The notes under the pieces are model-generated. The model did no database searches. It saw only the letters and a program-made list of their open reading frames with translations, and was not told the origin of the DNA. A stretch of 64,000 bases of DNA from Conyzicola nivalis (GTDB lineage: Bacteria > Actinomycetota > Actinomycetes > Actinomycetales > Microbacteriaceae), in contig NZ_BMGB01000001.1 of NCBI RefSeq assembly GCF_014639655.1, positions 2,577,082-2,641,081 on the forward strand, in the 5' to 3' direction. Every line of letters starts with the position of its first letter. Positions within the stretch are counted from its first letter, which is position 1. The position numbers and the translations under genes are program-made. Positions 50,423 to 59,265 of this stretch are shown here, one piece after another.

Positions 50423-52585
50423 TCAGAGCGACTGCACGTTCCGCAGCAGCACGCCGGCGCTCTTCGCACTGCCGAACTCCGCCCGCACCCGCTCCCGGCC
50501 CGTGCGGCCGAGCCGCTGGGCCAGCTCGCCGTCGGTCAGGACGCGCCGGATTCCCGACGCGACCGCCGCGACCGATTCGGGGTCGACGAGCAGGCCGGAA
50601 TTGCCGTCGTCGACCAGTTCGCGCACGCCGCCGCCGTCGCCGATGACGACGGGTGCGGCCATCGCCATCGCCTCCATGATCGCCACGCCGAGCGGTTCGG
50701 CGTGACTGGCGAGGGCGAAGACGTGCGCGCGCTCGAGTTGCGCCCGGACCGCCCCCTCGTCGACGGCCCCGAGCAGTTCGACCCGGGCGCGCAGCCCGAG
50801 CTCGTCGATCAGACGTTCGAGGGTCGCGCGGTATCCCGTTCCCCCCTCCTCGTCTTCGCCGGCGATCACCAGACGGACGGGGAGGCCCTCGGCGCCGAGC
50901 GCCGCGACGGCGCGGATGAGGGTGTCGTGTCCCTTGGCGGGATTGAGCCGCCCGCAGCTGAAGACGCGCGCCTCGCCGTGGCCGTCCCAGGGCGAATAGC
51001 CGCTGTCGCGCTGCAACGATTCGGGATCGACTCCCATCGGCGCGATACTGACCGCCGCGGGCATCGCGTCTCCAAGCGTCTCGTGGGCGGAGCCGAGGAG
51101 GTCCTTCGTGATGATGAGCGCGAACGACGCGTTCGACCACTTCGCCGGCTGGTGCGAGCCGTAGTCGGGCAGCGAGCCGTGCAGGGTGAGGCTGTAGGTC
51201 GGGCCGCCGAGCAGCCGGGCGATGAGAGCGATACGCGCGGAACCGGCGCAGGAGTGCACGTGCACGTGGGACCAGCCCTGCCGTCGCGCCGTGGCGGTCA
51301 ACAGCGCCCCGCCGATCAGTATGGCGACGCGCTGGGCGGGCGACTCCGGCGGCTTGGCCAGTTCACGTCGGACCGCCCCGAGCCGCCCGCGCAGGAGCGC
51401 GGCGACGAGCGCCCGAGCGGCGCCCGCGACGGCCCGCACCGTGGGCCTGCCCAGGTAGGTCGTGGCCCGGATCGCCTCGGCGGACCACTCGTGCGAGGTG
51501 ATCGACGGGGGCGGCAGCCGGGTGGACACCACGTGGGGGAGGGCGCCTTGGCGTCGGAGTTCGACGATCTCGCGCCAGAAGAACGCGTGGGTCTGTCCGG
51601 GAAACTCGGGCACGAGGTATCCGAAACTCGGCGCCCGCCGGGGATGCGCCCGCGGCAGCCGTCCCCAGGTGGACTCGGCGAGCACGTAACGCAGCGCGAG
51701 GGCGTTCTCCGGCCTGTTCACGCGTAACACCTCGGCAACGACGGCCACCGCTCGGAAGGCGGCCGCGTAGGCACGCGAATGGAACTTCCGGGCGTAGCGG
51801 ACGCGGTTCACGGCCGACAGGGCGTTCAGTCGAGGCGAGGCCCCCGACGCGCCCTGTTCGTGCACGACCACGGCGGCCGGCTCGTAACGCACGGTGAAGC
51901 CGGCCTTGCGGATGCGACGGCAGTAGTCGGTCTCCTCCGAGTAGAGGAAGTAGCGCTCGTCCCATGGTCCGACCCGTCGCACGACCGCGATGTCGATCAT
52001 CAGCGCCGCCCCCGTCGCCCAGTCGATGTCGTGCGGGCGGGCGTAGCTGCCCGCGTCGAACACGGTCTCGGAAAGCCGGCCGGGGCGCGCGCGTAATCGG
52101 GCGCCGAGGAGCGCGTCGCCGATCGCGGTGAGCAGGGTGGGCTCCCGCCGGAGGGAGGTGTACAGCGTGCCGTCCTCGTTGTTCAGCCTCGGCACGACGG
52201 CGCCGCAGCCGGGGGTATCGAGGGTCGCCAGCAGGCGGGAGACGCTCGCCCGCTGCACCACGGTGTCGGGATTGAGCACGAGCACGGCTCGCGTCGGGCC
52301 GAGCTCGCGCAACGCGATGTTGATCGCCGCCGCGTAGCCGAGATTGCCCCCGGTCGGCAAGGCGACGACGTCCGGATGATTCGTGCCGAGGTAGCCCACG
52401 ATGTCGTCATCGGAGCCGTTGTCGGCGACGATGACGCGCATCGACTGGTCGCCGAGCTCACCCCTCAGGCTGGCGAGCAGCGGGTCGATGCGCCCGAGGC
52501 TGTTGAACGTGACGATGACCACCGTGACCTCGTTGTGCTGATCCGCGGTTCCGAACCGCGCCCCCTGTCGATCGGCTGCGTTCAT
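50423..52585 (-). CDS. Two-domain glycosyltransferase, GT2-GT4 fusion
   Basis: The 720 residues form two transferases. Residues 1 to about 310 are a GT2 domain of rhamnosyltransferase style (VTVVIVTFNSLGRIDPLL, VIVADNGSDDDIVGYL, VLVLNPDTVV, WATGAALM, FLYSEETDYCRR). Residues about 335-720 are a GT4 domain (VHVHSCAGSARIALIARLLG, LTLHGSL, FSCGRLNPAKGHDTLIRA, SHAEPLGVAIMEAMA with the EX7E motif). It could add two successive sugars. The GT2 half is closely similar to the middle domain of the 55637-58252 protein. GAGGA lies five bases before the ATG. The promoter must lie in the 88 bp upstream or within read-through from 52674. Confidence 0.9.
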   Translation of the reverse strand: MNAADRQGARFGTADQHNEVTVVIVTFNSLGRIDPLLASLRGELGDQSMRVIVADNGSDDDIVGYLGTNHPDVVALPTGGNLGYAAAINIALRELGPTRAVLVLNPDTVVQRASVSRLLATLDTPGCGAVVPRLNNEDGTLYTSLRREPTLLTAIGDALLGARLRARPGRLSETVFDAGSYARPHDIDWATGAALMIDIAVVRRVGPWDERYFLYSEETDYCRRIRKAGFTVRYEPAAVVVHEQGASGASPRLNALSAVNRVRYARKFHSRAYAAAFRAVAVVAEVLRVNRPENALALRYVLAESTWGRLPRAHPRRAPSFGYLVPEFPGQTHAFFWREIVELRRQGALPHVVSTRLPPPSITSHEWSAEAIRATTYLGRPTVRAVAGAARALVAALLRGRLGAVRRELAKPPESPAQRVAILIGGALLTATARRQGWSHVHVHSCAGSARIALIARLLGGPTYSLTLHGSLPDYGSHQPAKWSNASFALIITKDLLGSAHETLGDAMPAAVSIAPMGVDPESLQRDSGYSPWDGHGEARVFSCGRLNPAKGHDTLIRAVAALGAEGLPVRLVIAGEDEEGGTGYRATLERLIDELGLRARVELLGAVDEGAVRAQLERAHVFALASHAEPLGVAIMEAMAMAAPVVIGDGGGVRELVDDGNSGLLVDPESVAAVASGIRRVLTDGELAQRLGRTGRERVRAEFGSAKSAGVLLRNVQSL

Positions 52586-52616
52586 CGGCGTCCTCTACTC
52601 GAATGGGCACACGACA

Positions 52617-52648
52617 ACGGTCGCGCACGGGGCTCCGTGCGCGACCGT
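52617..52648. terminator. Perfect 14-bp hairpin after the DUF4082-glycosidase gene
   Basis: ACGGTCGCGCACGG (52617-52630) pairs perfectly with CCGTGCGCGACCGT (52635-52648) with loop GGCT. It lies 25 bases after the 52674 stop in the direction of transcription. Confidence 0.75.
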
Positions 52649-52673
52649 CTCGTCGCCGACTGTCTTCGGATGA

Positions 52674-54581
52674 TCAGCTGAGTGCTATCCGGTAGACGTG
52701 GTGGGTGAATTCGTTCGGGAACGAGTCAGTGAACGTGCCGTTGGTGACGGCGATCGTGCGGCCCTCGCCCACCACCTCCACGTTGCCGGTGAGCCCGGCC
52801 GGGAGGGTGAACGACCGGGTTCCCGTCGACCCGTCGGTCATCGCGAAGATGTACGCCGAGCCGCCCTGTGTCTTGAGCGAGGTCTCCAGCTGCGGTCCGA
52901 AGTTCCAGACGTAGGACTGCGTGTTGATGACCGGCGCCAGCGACTTCACCTTGGCGTCGACGGACCTGACCTTGTTCTGCAGGGCCGCACCGCAGTCCAG
53001 CAGCGCGTAGTTGCCGCAGCCGCTGTTGTTGTGCTGGAAGTAGGCGATTCCGGCGGCTCCGTGGATGATGCCGTTCCAGACGGCGCCCTCTAGCTGGTCG
53101 CCGCTGATCGACGTCGCCCCCTCTTCCGTGAGGTACGGCTTCGCTGCCTCGACGAAGACCCAGTTCGGCTTCGACCCTGCCGGCGAGGAGAAGGTCTCCA
53201 TGCGGTCCTGCAGCCAGCCGTAGGTGCTGGCGGCGGCGGGGTTCTTGCCGGCCGGCCAGAACGGTGAGCCGGGGAGGAGGTCCTGCACGTGGGTGCTCGT
53301 GTAGGCGTACTTGTCGACGCTGCTCACGTCGACGTAGGCGAGGTGGTCGTCCATCGTCTCGGGCGACCAGTAGCTGCCAAGCACTCCGTTGCCGAAGTTG
53401 GCCTGCAGGAAGCGGCCGTCGTTGTGCGAGCGAGCCTCGGCGGCCTGCCTCTGGCCGATCGCCAGGCTTCCGTACTCGCCCTCGGCGCTGTCGCAGCCGC
53501 CCAAGCCCATGTCGCACTCGTCGCCGATGTGCCATCCGACGACCCTCGGATCGTCTCCGAGCTCCGCGGGGCTCCACTCCGGCTGGGCGATCAGCGAAAT
53601 GCCCTCGTCGGTCATCGTCGAGACGCTCGACCCGTCGTGTTCGGCGCCCATGTAGGTGTTCACTCCGAGGTTGGCGAGTGTCGCGGCGTGCTCGGGCTTA
53701 CCGAAGAACACGGAGATGGGGAAGAACGACGGGTCGTCCCAGCCGGCGGCGTTCGCCTTGGGGAACTTGGCGTAGTAGGACGGGCCGCCCCACCAGGGTT
53801 CGCGCTGCAGGTCGAGCACCGCGCCGGACGGCGGGTTCGTGGGGTCGACGGGCGGGGTGGTCGGGTCGACCGGGGGTGTCGTGGGATCGACCGGGGGAGT
53901 CGTCGGGTCGACGGGTGGCGTGGTCGGGTCGACCGGGGGCGTCGTCGGGTCGACCGGCGGCACCGGGTCGGTCGTGTAGACCACGTCGACGTAGTAGTTG
54001 GAGTTCTCGAAGTTGCGGCTCGGGAACCGGCCCTCGCGGTAGGTGTAGACGCCGGCACCCTCGGGGAAGGTCACCGTGCCGTCGGTGATCGGGGCGTCGA
54101 AGCCCTGCGTGTCGGCGGAGTACAGGCCGTCCGGCGCGGAGTATGCGGCGACCAGGGTCTCGCCCGCGTCCACGGGCACCGGTGTGTCGAACGAGGCCTC
54201 CTGCCAACCCGACTCCGTCTCGTCGGCGAAGGTCACCCGCGAGAGGAGATTGCGGGAGGAGTCCCAGAGGCTGCCGACGTGCTCGCCCGTGTTCTCGGGG
54301 CCCTTGTAGAACCGGATCCCGGTGACGGTGATGTCGACGTCGCTGCTGAACGTGACGCCGAGTTCGACGGCGTTGCTGTCGGGATCGGTGATCAGCTGCG
54401 GAGTCGTCGCGTCAGAGAAAACCGTCTCTTCGGCGTACGCCGCCTGGGGTGCAGGTGCGAGGGTGGACATGGTCAGGGCTGCGAGAGCGACCGCGGCGGT
54501 TCCTGCCACGGCCAATCTGGCAAAACGCCTGCTCAGGCCGCCTTTGCCCTGAGCATTATGCTTGCTGGCTCGTTTCATCAT
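52674..54581 (-). CDS. Secreted DUF4082 protein with glycoside-hydrolase-like C-terminal domain
   Basis: The 635 residues begin with a signal peptide cut after AYA (50/51). A DUF4082 domain follows (51-205: VELGVTFSSDVDITVTGIRFY, EHVGSLW, YYVDVVY). A linker of six PPVDPTT-type heptads (about 206-250) leads to a C-terminal domain (251-635). That domain has the look of a clan-A TIM-barrel hydrolase (REPWWGGPSYY, WHIGDECDMG with an Asp-Glu pair, SSVDKYAY, WVFVEAAKPYL, GIIHGAAGIAYFQHN) and ends in a short beta domain. It may cut or bind the exopolysaccharide made by this locus; the substrate is unknown. GGAG lies eight bases before the ATG. It shares its upstream box with the 33135 gene. Confidence 0.83.
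   Translation of the reverse strand: MMKRASKHNAQGKGGLSRRFARLAVAGTAAVALAALTMSTLAPAPQAAYAEETVFSDATTPQLITDPDSNAVELGVTFSSDVDITVTGIRFYKGPENTGEHVGSLWDSSRNLLSRVTFADETESGWQEASFDTPVPVDAGETLVAAYSAPDGLYSADTQGFDAPITDGTVTFPEGAGVYTYREGRFPSRNFENSNYYVDVVYTTDPVPPVDPTTPPVDPTTPPVDPTTPPVDPTTPPVDPTTPPVDPTNPPSGAVLDLQREPWWGGPSYYAKFPKANAAGWDDPSFFPISVFFGKPEHAATLANLGVNTYMGAEHDGSSVSTMTDEGISLIAQPEWSPAELGDDPRVVGWHIGDECDMGLGGCDSAEGEYGSLAIGQRQAAEARSHNDGRFLQANFGNGVLGSYWSPETMDDHLAYVDVSSVDKYAYTSTHVQDLLPGSPFWPAGKNPAAASTYGWLQDRMETFSSPAGSKPNWVFVEAAKPYLTEEGATSISGDQLEGAVWNGIIHGAAGIAYFQHNNSGCGNYALLDCGAALQNKVRSVDAKVKSLAPVINTQSYVWNFGPQLETSLKTQGGSAYIFAMTDGSTGTRSFTLPAGLTGNVEVVGEGRTIAVTNGTFTDSFPNEFTHHVYRIALS
53831..53963 (-). repeat. 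Coding 21-base repeats (PPVDPTT linker)
   Basis: Six tandem 21-base units encode PPVDPTT, the last varying to PPVDPTN. Third-position differences between units show that the repeat is not freshly expanded. Confidence 0.85.
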
Positions 54582-54672
54582 CGCGTCTACTCCGCTCGAT
54601 TCCTACACATCGTTGTGACATCGCGGACCACGCTAACACCGTGTCGAAGCAATCCCGCCTGATATGAGAAGA

Positions 54673-54689
54673 CCCTCATTCGGGGGGTA
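54673..54689 (-). promoter_or_regulatory. C-run/G-run palindrome (box G) with CCCGAATGAGGG core
   Basis: On the minus strand it reads ACCCCCCGAATGAGGGT, 91 bases before ATG 54581. The 12-base core equals that of box C at 33023-33034. It lies just past the 3' end of the next upstream gene. Confidence 0.5.
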
Positions 54690-54702
54690 TTGCGGAACGG
54701 GC

Positions 54703-55608
54703 TCATCGCGTCGCCGATCGGATGAAATCCACGATCTCGGGCGGGGTGTTCGAGTTGGACTGGACGTGGAGGGCGACGTCGGCGGGGTCGATGGAATCGA
54801 CGAAACGTCTGGCGCCCTCGAGGTCGAGCGGGCGCGGGTCCCAGTGGCTGTGGCACAGGGTGCTCGAGGCGACGAACGACAGCTGCCGAGGGGTTCCGAA
54901 CTCGGCCAGGTACTCGCCGTAGAGCACGTATTCCGAGAACTCCCACTCCCGAGAGACGACGGTTTCCCACCCCCGCGACGCCACCTCGGACAGGCGGTCG
55001 GTGCACTGGCGCACGACCTCCGGGTCCCAGGAGATCAGGCTGCCGATCGGATCGGCGAAGGGCGGGAGGCCGTCGGGGGCGACACCGAGCATCCGTCTGG
55101 CGGCATGGTGCCACGCGACGTGACGCGTCATGCCCGCTGTGATCGCCTCGGGACTGCGGTAGAAACGCACCGCCGTCGACGATGCGAACGCGTCTTCGGT
55201 GACCGGGCGGATGAGCTGCACGTCGGAGTCGATGACGAGCAGCGTGTCGCAGTCCGTGCGCATGGCCATGCTCAGCTTCACGATCTGCTGCAGGAGCCAG
55301 CCGCGCAGGGGCGGCCACGGCCGGCGCACGTTGACCGCGATGAAGCGGGCGCCGCGCGGCGCCCGCGGGATGCGGGCGACGGCGTGAGCGAACCAGGCCG
55401 TCGACACGAACGACTTCGGCAGCAGGTCGCGGTAACCGATGAGAACCATCCGGCCCGACGCGATGGTCGCGAAGAGCGCGAGGTCTTCGTCGGGAACCAC
55501 GACGTAGTGCACGACGGCGGCGTCCGTGAACTCGAGCACCGACCGGTGCAGCACCGCGAAGGAGTCGAAGTCGGGGGCGTACGACGGTGTGAGGATGGCG
55601 AGTGTCAC
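54703..55608 (-). CDS. Glycosyltransferase-like protein (DUF6492-like)
   Basis: The 301 residues begin VTLAILTPSYAPDFDSFAVLHRSV. They contain VVPDEDLALF and the DxD-type LLVIDSDVQLIRPV, then ISWDPEVVRQ, SEYVLYGEYL and a His-rich C-terminal segment (LCHSHWDPRPLD). The overall pattern is that of GT-A-like proteins annotated DUF6492 in polysaccharide clusters; this name is from memory. I chose GTG 55608, preceded by GGGGAGG at six to seven bases; the frame is open further into the upstream gene but without family character. It is the last gene of the operon that begins at 63393. Confidence 0.72.
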   Translation of the reverse strand: MTLAILTPSYAPDFDSFAVLHRSVLEFTDAAVVHYVVVPDEDLALFATIASGRMVLIGYRDLLPKSFVSTAWFAHAVARIPRAPRGARFIAVNVRRPWPPLRGWLLQQIVKLSMAMRTDCDTLLVIDSDVQLIRPVTEDAFASSTAVRFYRSPEAITAGMTRHVAWHHAARRMLGVAPDGLPPFADPIGSLISWDPEVVRQCTDRLSEVASRGWETVVSREWEFSEYVLYGEYLAEFGTPRQLSFVASSTLCHSHWDPRPLDLEGARRFVDSIDPADVALHVQSNSNTPPEIVDFIRSATR

Positions 55609-55636
55609 GACCCGCCTCCCCGCCGGCGTTGCCGCA

Positions 55637-58252
55637 TCAGTTCTCCTCGTCGAACAACGGGACCCGGTGCGCCGTCGTGCGCGGCCGGGCGGTGCGGCTC
55701 CCCGGGGCGAGGGAGTCGACACCGCGGCTGGAATCGTCGCGCTCCCATGCGTTCGCCGAGCCTGCCCGTCGGGCCCGCCTGCGCCCGACCGAGGTGAGCG
55801 CCGCGTAGACGGTGGCGTCGATCAGGGCGAAGGGGCCGCGCACACTCGACAGCAACTCGATCACCGTCGTGGTGGTCGTCGACTGGGCGGGGGCGCCGAG
55901 GTTCCCGCGCCGCTGCCGGGTGAGGATGGCGAGGAGGCCCGCGAGGCTGCGGGGGGTGCGCACGCGCACCGGTTCGGTCGGCACCACGACCTTTTCGCCC
56001 GGCACGAAGAGCGAGTCCACGATGAGATCGTCGGCGGTGAGGTCGGGGAACTGCCCCAGCCTCTTGTGGCCGGCCTCGCTGAGCGCATAAGCGCCCGCGC
56101 CCCACAGCGACTCGTCGGTCGAGGGCATGCGTTCGCGCGCCCGGTAATAGGAGCGCACGAGCATGGTGGCGCCCGTCGTGTCGTACCTGAAATCGGGTCG
56201 GGCCGCGAGCACCCGCCCCGTCTCGAGTTCGCCGAAGACCGCGGCGACCGCGCCCGGGTGGATCTCGACGTCGGCGTCGAGGTAGAGCCGCGGCCACGAG
56301 CGGGCGGCGGCGTCCCCTGCGTTCAGCGCCGCCGCCTTCGACGGCCGGTCGATCTCGACGACCCGCACGCCCGGGAAGCTCCGCGCGATCTCGGCCGTGT
56401 TGTCCGTGCAGCCGTTGCACACCACCACGACTTCGGCGGTCGAGGGTGGCAGGGTCAGCGCCCGCAGGGTGCGCGCGATCACCGCCGACTCGTTGTGGGC
56501 GGGGACGATGATCGTGCCGGTGGGCGTCGACCGGGGGTGTACCGGCCATCGGGTGGCATGGGGCAGCCGCCGCCACGACGGCTGGTCGAGCAGCACGCGG
56601 AGGGTGTTGCGATGCTCGCCGCTGTAGCTGCGCAGCAGCTCGTGCAGGATGACGACCGCGTGGAACCCCGCCGCGTACCCTGGCGAGTGGTGCTTGCGCA
56701 CGTAGCGCACCCGGTTGACCGCCATCAGCGCGGCGAGGGCACGCGAGGTGCCCGAACCGCCCTGGTCGTGACGCACGCGCGCGTGGGGTTCGTACCAGAT
56801 GTCGACCCCGAGGTCGCGCAGCCGGCGGAAGTAGTCGGTCTCCTCCGAATAGAGGAAGAACCGGGAGTCCCATCGGCCCGCCAGCTCGGCGACCTCGCGG
56901 CGCACGAGCACGGCGGCACCCGTCGCCCAGTCGACGCGGTGGGCGTGCTGGTAGCTCTCGGCGTTGGTGTCGATCTCGCTCGAGAACGCGGGCCGGTCAC
57001 CGCCGTGGCTGCCGAGCAGGGCGTCGCCGATCGCCCGCCCGATCGTCGGCTCGCGCCGCAGCGACGGGTAGACGGTGCCGTCGGGCGCCAGAACCTTCGG
57101 CACGACCGCCCCGACGCCCGGCATGCGGAGTCTGCGCAGCATCTCGGCGATCGCGCCGCGCTCCACCTCGAGGTCGGGATTGAGCACGAGCACCGCCTCG
57201 GCGTCGCCCGCTCGGCTCAGCGCGAGGTTGATGCCCGTCGCGTAGCCGCGATTGCCGCCCGTCTCCACGGCGACGATGTCGGGGTGCGCGGCGACGAGGG
57301 CCCGGGTGGAGTCCGTCGATCCGTTGTCCGCCACGATCACCCGCAACCGCAGGGTCTCGGCTTCGGCACGCAGGCTCTCGATGAGCGGACCGACATGGCG
57401 CGCACTGTTGTACGTCACGAGGGCGATCGCGATGTCGGCGCTCTCGCCCTCGGGCACGAATCGGCCGGTCGCGGTGCTGGCCGCGCGCTCCGGCACGGGC
57501 GCCCGCCGCACCGAGCGGTAGGCGGGCGGCCCGTCGACGAGGTACCGCGTCGCCAGCCTGCGCGGCTCGTGGGCGAGCCTCCACGCCCACTCGACGCCGG
57601 ATTCGGCCGCCCATTGCGGAGCCCTGTCCACCCGCTCGGCGAGGAAATCGACCACGGCTCCGAAGGCGAGAAGCACACGGGCCCCGGTCGCCTCGCCGTG
57701 CTCCGCCATCCAGAGTTCTTGCCGCGGCTTCCCGAGGCAGACCACGAGCACGCCCGTGTTCGCCTCGGCGATGTCGCGGGCGATCTCGCGCGAGCGGTCG
57801 CGGTCGGCCAGGTCGTCGCGCGACGGCGACCACAGGCCCGAGAGCTCGAGCGCCGGGTAGTCGCGGGCGAGCCGTTCGCGCAGGGCGGTGTGCGTCTCGT
57901 CGTTGCCGCCGAGGAAGCCGACGCGCACGCCGTCCTCCTCCGCCGCCCGCAGGATCGGTTCGATGATGTCGCTGCCGGCGAGCCGCGGCCAGACCCGGCC
58001 GGTGAGCCGGCCGGCCTGCGCCGCCAAAGGGGCGCCGTCGATGAGGTGCAGCCACTCGAGCGGGGCGCGATCGATCGTGCCCTGCCATCGTGATCCGCCG
58101 CCGAAGTGGTGCACGTGGTCGAGGTTGACCGAGACGACCCCGAGCGCGGGCGCGTCGGCGTCGAGCGTGCGCAGCCGGATCTCTTCGACGGCGCCCGAGC
58201 GGTCGCGCAGGTCGACGGGGCATCCGCCGAGCATGATCCGTTCGGCGCTCAC
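55637..58252 (-). CDS. Three-domain glycosyltransferase, GT26 (WecG/TagA/CpsF)-GT2-GT2
   Basis: The 871 residues form three transferases. Residues 1 to about 240 are of the WecG/TagA/CpsF family (VSVNLDHVHHFGGG, VGFLGGNDETH, VVCLGKPRQELWM, AFGAVVDFLAERVDRAPQW). Residues about 272-545 are GT2 (IAIALVTYNSARHVGPLIES, VIVADNGSTDSTRAL, VLVLNPDLEVERG, WATGAAVLV, FLYSEETDYFRR). Residues about 575-800 are a second, different GT2 (GTIIVPAHNESAVIARTLRA, VVVCNGCTDNTAEIA, LYLDADVEI). The C-terminal 70 residues are basic. GTG 58252 overlaps the upstream stop (GTGA) and is where the GT26 family begins. It could add three sugars to the lipid carrier in sequence, but donors are unknown. Confidence 0.88.
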   Translation of the reverse strand: MSAERIMLGGCPVDLRDRSGAVEEIRLRTLDADAPALGVVSVNLDHVHHFGGGSRWQGTIDRAPLEWLHLIDGAPLAAQAGRLTGRVWPRLAGSDIIEPILRAAEEDGVRVGFLGGNDETHTALRERLARDYPALELSGLWSPSRDDLADRDRSREIARDIAEANTGVLVVCLGKPRQELWMAEHGEATGARVLLAFGAVVDFLAERVDRAPQWAAESGVEWAWRLAHEPRRLATRYLVDGPPAYRSVRRAPVPERAASTATGRFVPEGESADIAIALVTYNSARHVGPLIESLRAEAETLRLRVIVADNGSTDSTRALVAAHPDIVAVETGGNRGYATGINLALSRAGDAEAVLVLNPDLEVERGAIAEMLRRLRMPGVGAVVPKVLAPDGTVYPSLRREPTIGRAIGDALLGSHGGDRPAFSSEIDTNAESYQHAHRVDWATGAAVLVRREVAELAGRWDSRFFLYSEETDYFRRLRDLGVDIWYEPHARVRHDQGGSGTSRALAALMAVNRVRYVRKHHSPGYAAGFHAVVILHELLRSYSGEHRNTLRVLLDQPSWRRLPHATRWPVHPRSTPTGTIIVPAHNESAVIARTLRALTLPPSTAEVVVVCNGCTDNTAEIARSFPGVRVVEIDRPSKAAALNAGDAAARSWPRLYLDADVEIHPGAVAAVFGELETGRVLAARPDFRYDTTGATMLVRSYYRARERMPSTDESLWGAGAYALSEAGHKRLGQFPDLTADDLIVDSLFVPGEKVVVPTEPVRVRTPRSLAGLLAILTRQRRGNLGAPAQSTTTTTVIELLSSVRGPFALIDATVYAALTSVGRRRARRAGSANAWERDDSSRGVDSLAPGSRTARPRTTAHRVPLFDEEN

Positions 58253-59265
58253 GGTCGCACCACCGACGGAGAGGAGGCGTGCTCGATGAAGAGGGCGGAT
58301 GCGCCGCTTCCGTCGGCGGGGATCGACCAGACGTCGCTGTCGCCGGGTTGGTCGTCGCGTGGCACACCGTAGAGCAGCGTGGAGTCGTCGAGCCACTCGA
58401 TCTGGTCGTCGATGTTTCGGGGGTCGGGCATCACGGTCTCCTCGTTGGTGGCCAGGTCGAGCACGGCGATCGACCAGTACGCGGTCGCGGTCGTCGAGAC
58501 GTTCTTCTTGTATGCGATGCGGGTGCCGTCGGGTGAGACCGACGGGCACTCGACCGACTCGTGCACGGTGGTGAGGGTGCGGGCCGCGAGGCTGCCGCGC
58601 ACGAGCCAGGTCCGTGAGTTCGTCGCCGCCGTGGCGTAGAAGATGTCGGGGTCGTTCGTGAAGGTGACGCCCCAGAAGTTGCGGTCGGCGGCGGTGTTCG
58701 CCTCGCCGTCGATGGTCAGGCCGAATTCCTCGAGGTTGCCGAACTCGTCGCCGCCGACCGTCGCGATCTGCGTCGCCGTCGAGAATCCGACGGTCGCGTA
58801 CGCCTCGCCGGTGACGAACGATGTGAAGGCGACGCGCTCGCCGTCGGGGGAGACGCGTGCCCTGCTGGGGATGCCCGGCAGGGGCCAGCTCTTCGCGACG
58901 GCACCCGCCTCGTCGAGCAGGTTGGCGGAGAAGGTCGTCAACACCCCGCGGTCGATGCGCAGGCACATGCTCGAGCGGGCACCCGAGTAGATACGCTCAC
59001 ACGCTACGTCGCTCACGGATCGAGCGCCCGAGGGGTCTGCGGCGGATACGCTCGCGACGAATCCGTAGGCCGCATCCGGACTCGTCGCCCGGAAGACGAT
59101 GCGGTCGGCGGCGACCTGCGTTGCGAACGCCGCGGCCTGGGCGTCCGGGGGCGTCTGCTGGCGCGCCTGATAACCCAGGATGGCGACGACGCAGTACGCG
59201 GCCGTCGCGCCGAGCAGCACGACGGTCAGTGCGGCGGCGACGACGAGTCTCACCCGCGGGGTCAT
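58249..59265 (-). CDS. Membrane-anchored TolB-like beta-propeller protein
   Basis: The 338 residues start with one membrane helix (LVVAAALTVVLLGATAAYCVVAI) and continue outside the membrane. WD40-like/PD40 blades are visible as ARVSPDGERVAFTSF and PSVSPDGTRIAYKKN, then DSDVWSIPADGSG. Such propellers bind proteins or glycans. Its place between a transporter and a multi-domain glycosyltransferase suggests a role in polymer export, which is a guess. ATG 59265 overlaps the MFS gene stop (ATGA); its own stop overlaps the next GTG. Confidence 0.8.
   Translation of the reverse strand: MTPRVRLVVAAALTVVLLGATAAYCVVAILGYQARQQTPPDAQAAAFATQVAADRIVFRATSPDAAYGFVASVSAADPSGARSVSDVACERIYSGARSSMCLRIDRGVLTTFSANLLDEAGAVAKSWPLPGIPSRARVSPDGERVAFTSFVTGEAYATVGFSTATQIATVGGDEFGNLEEFGLTIDGEANTAADRNFWGVTFTNDPDIFYATAATNSRTWLVRGSLAARTLTTVHESVECPSVSPDGTRIAYKKNVSTTATAYWSIAVLDLATNEETVMPDPRNIDDQIEWLDDSTLLYGVPRDDQPGDSDVWSIPADGSGASALFIEHASSPSVVRP

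Noticed and set aside
53831-53963. Regularly spaced repeats that could be taken for a CRISPR array
   Set aside because: The 21-base units are directly adjacent without spacers and encode an in-frame PPVDPTT linker.
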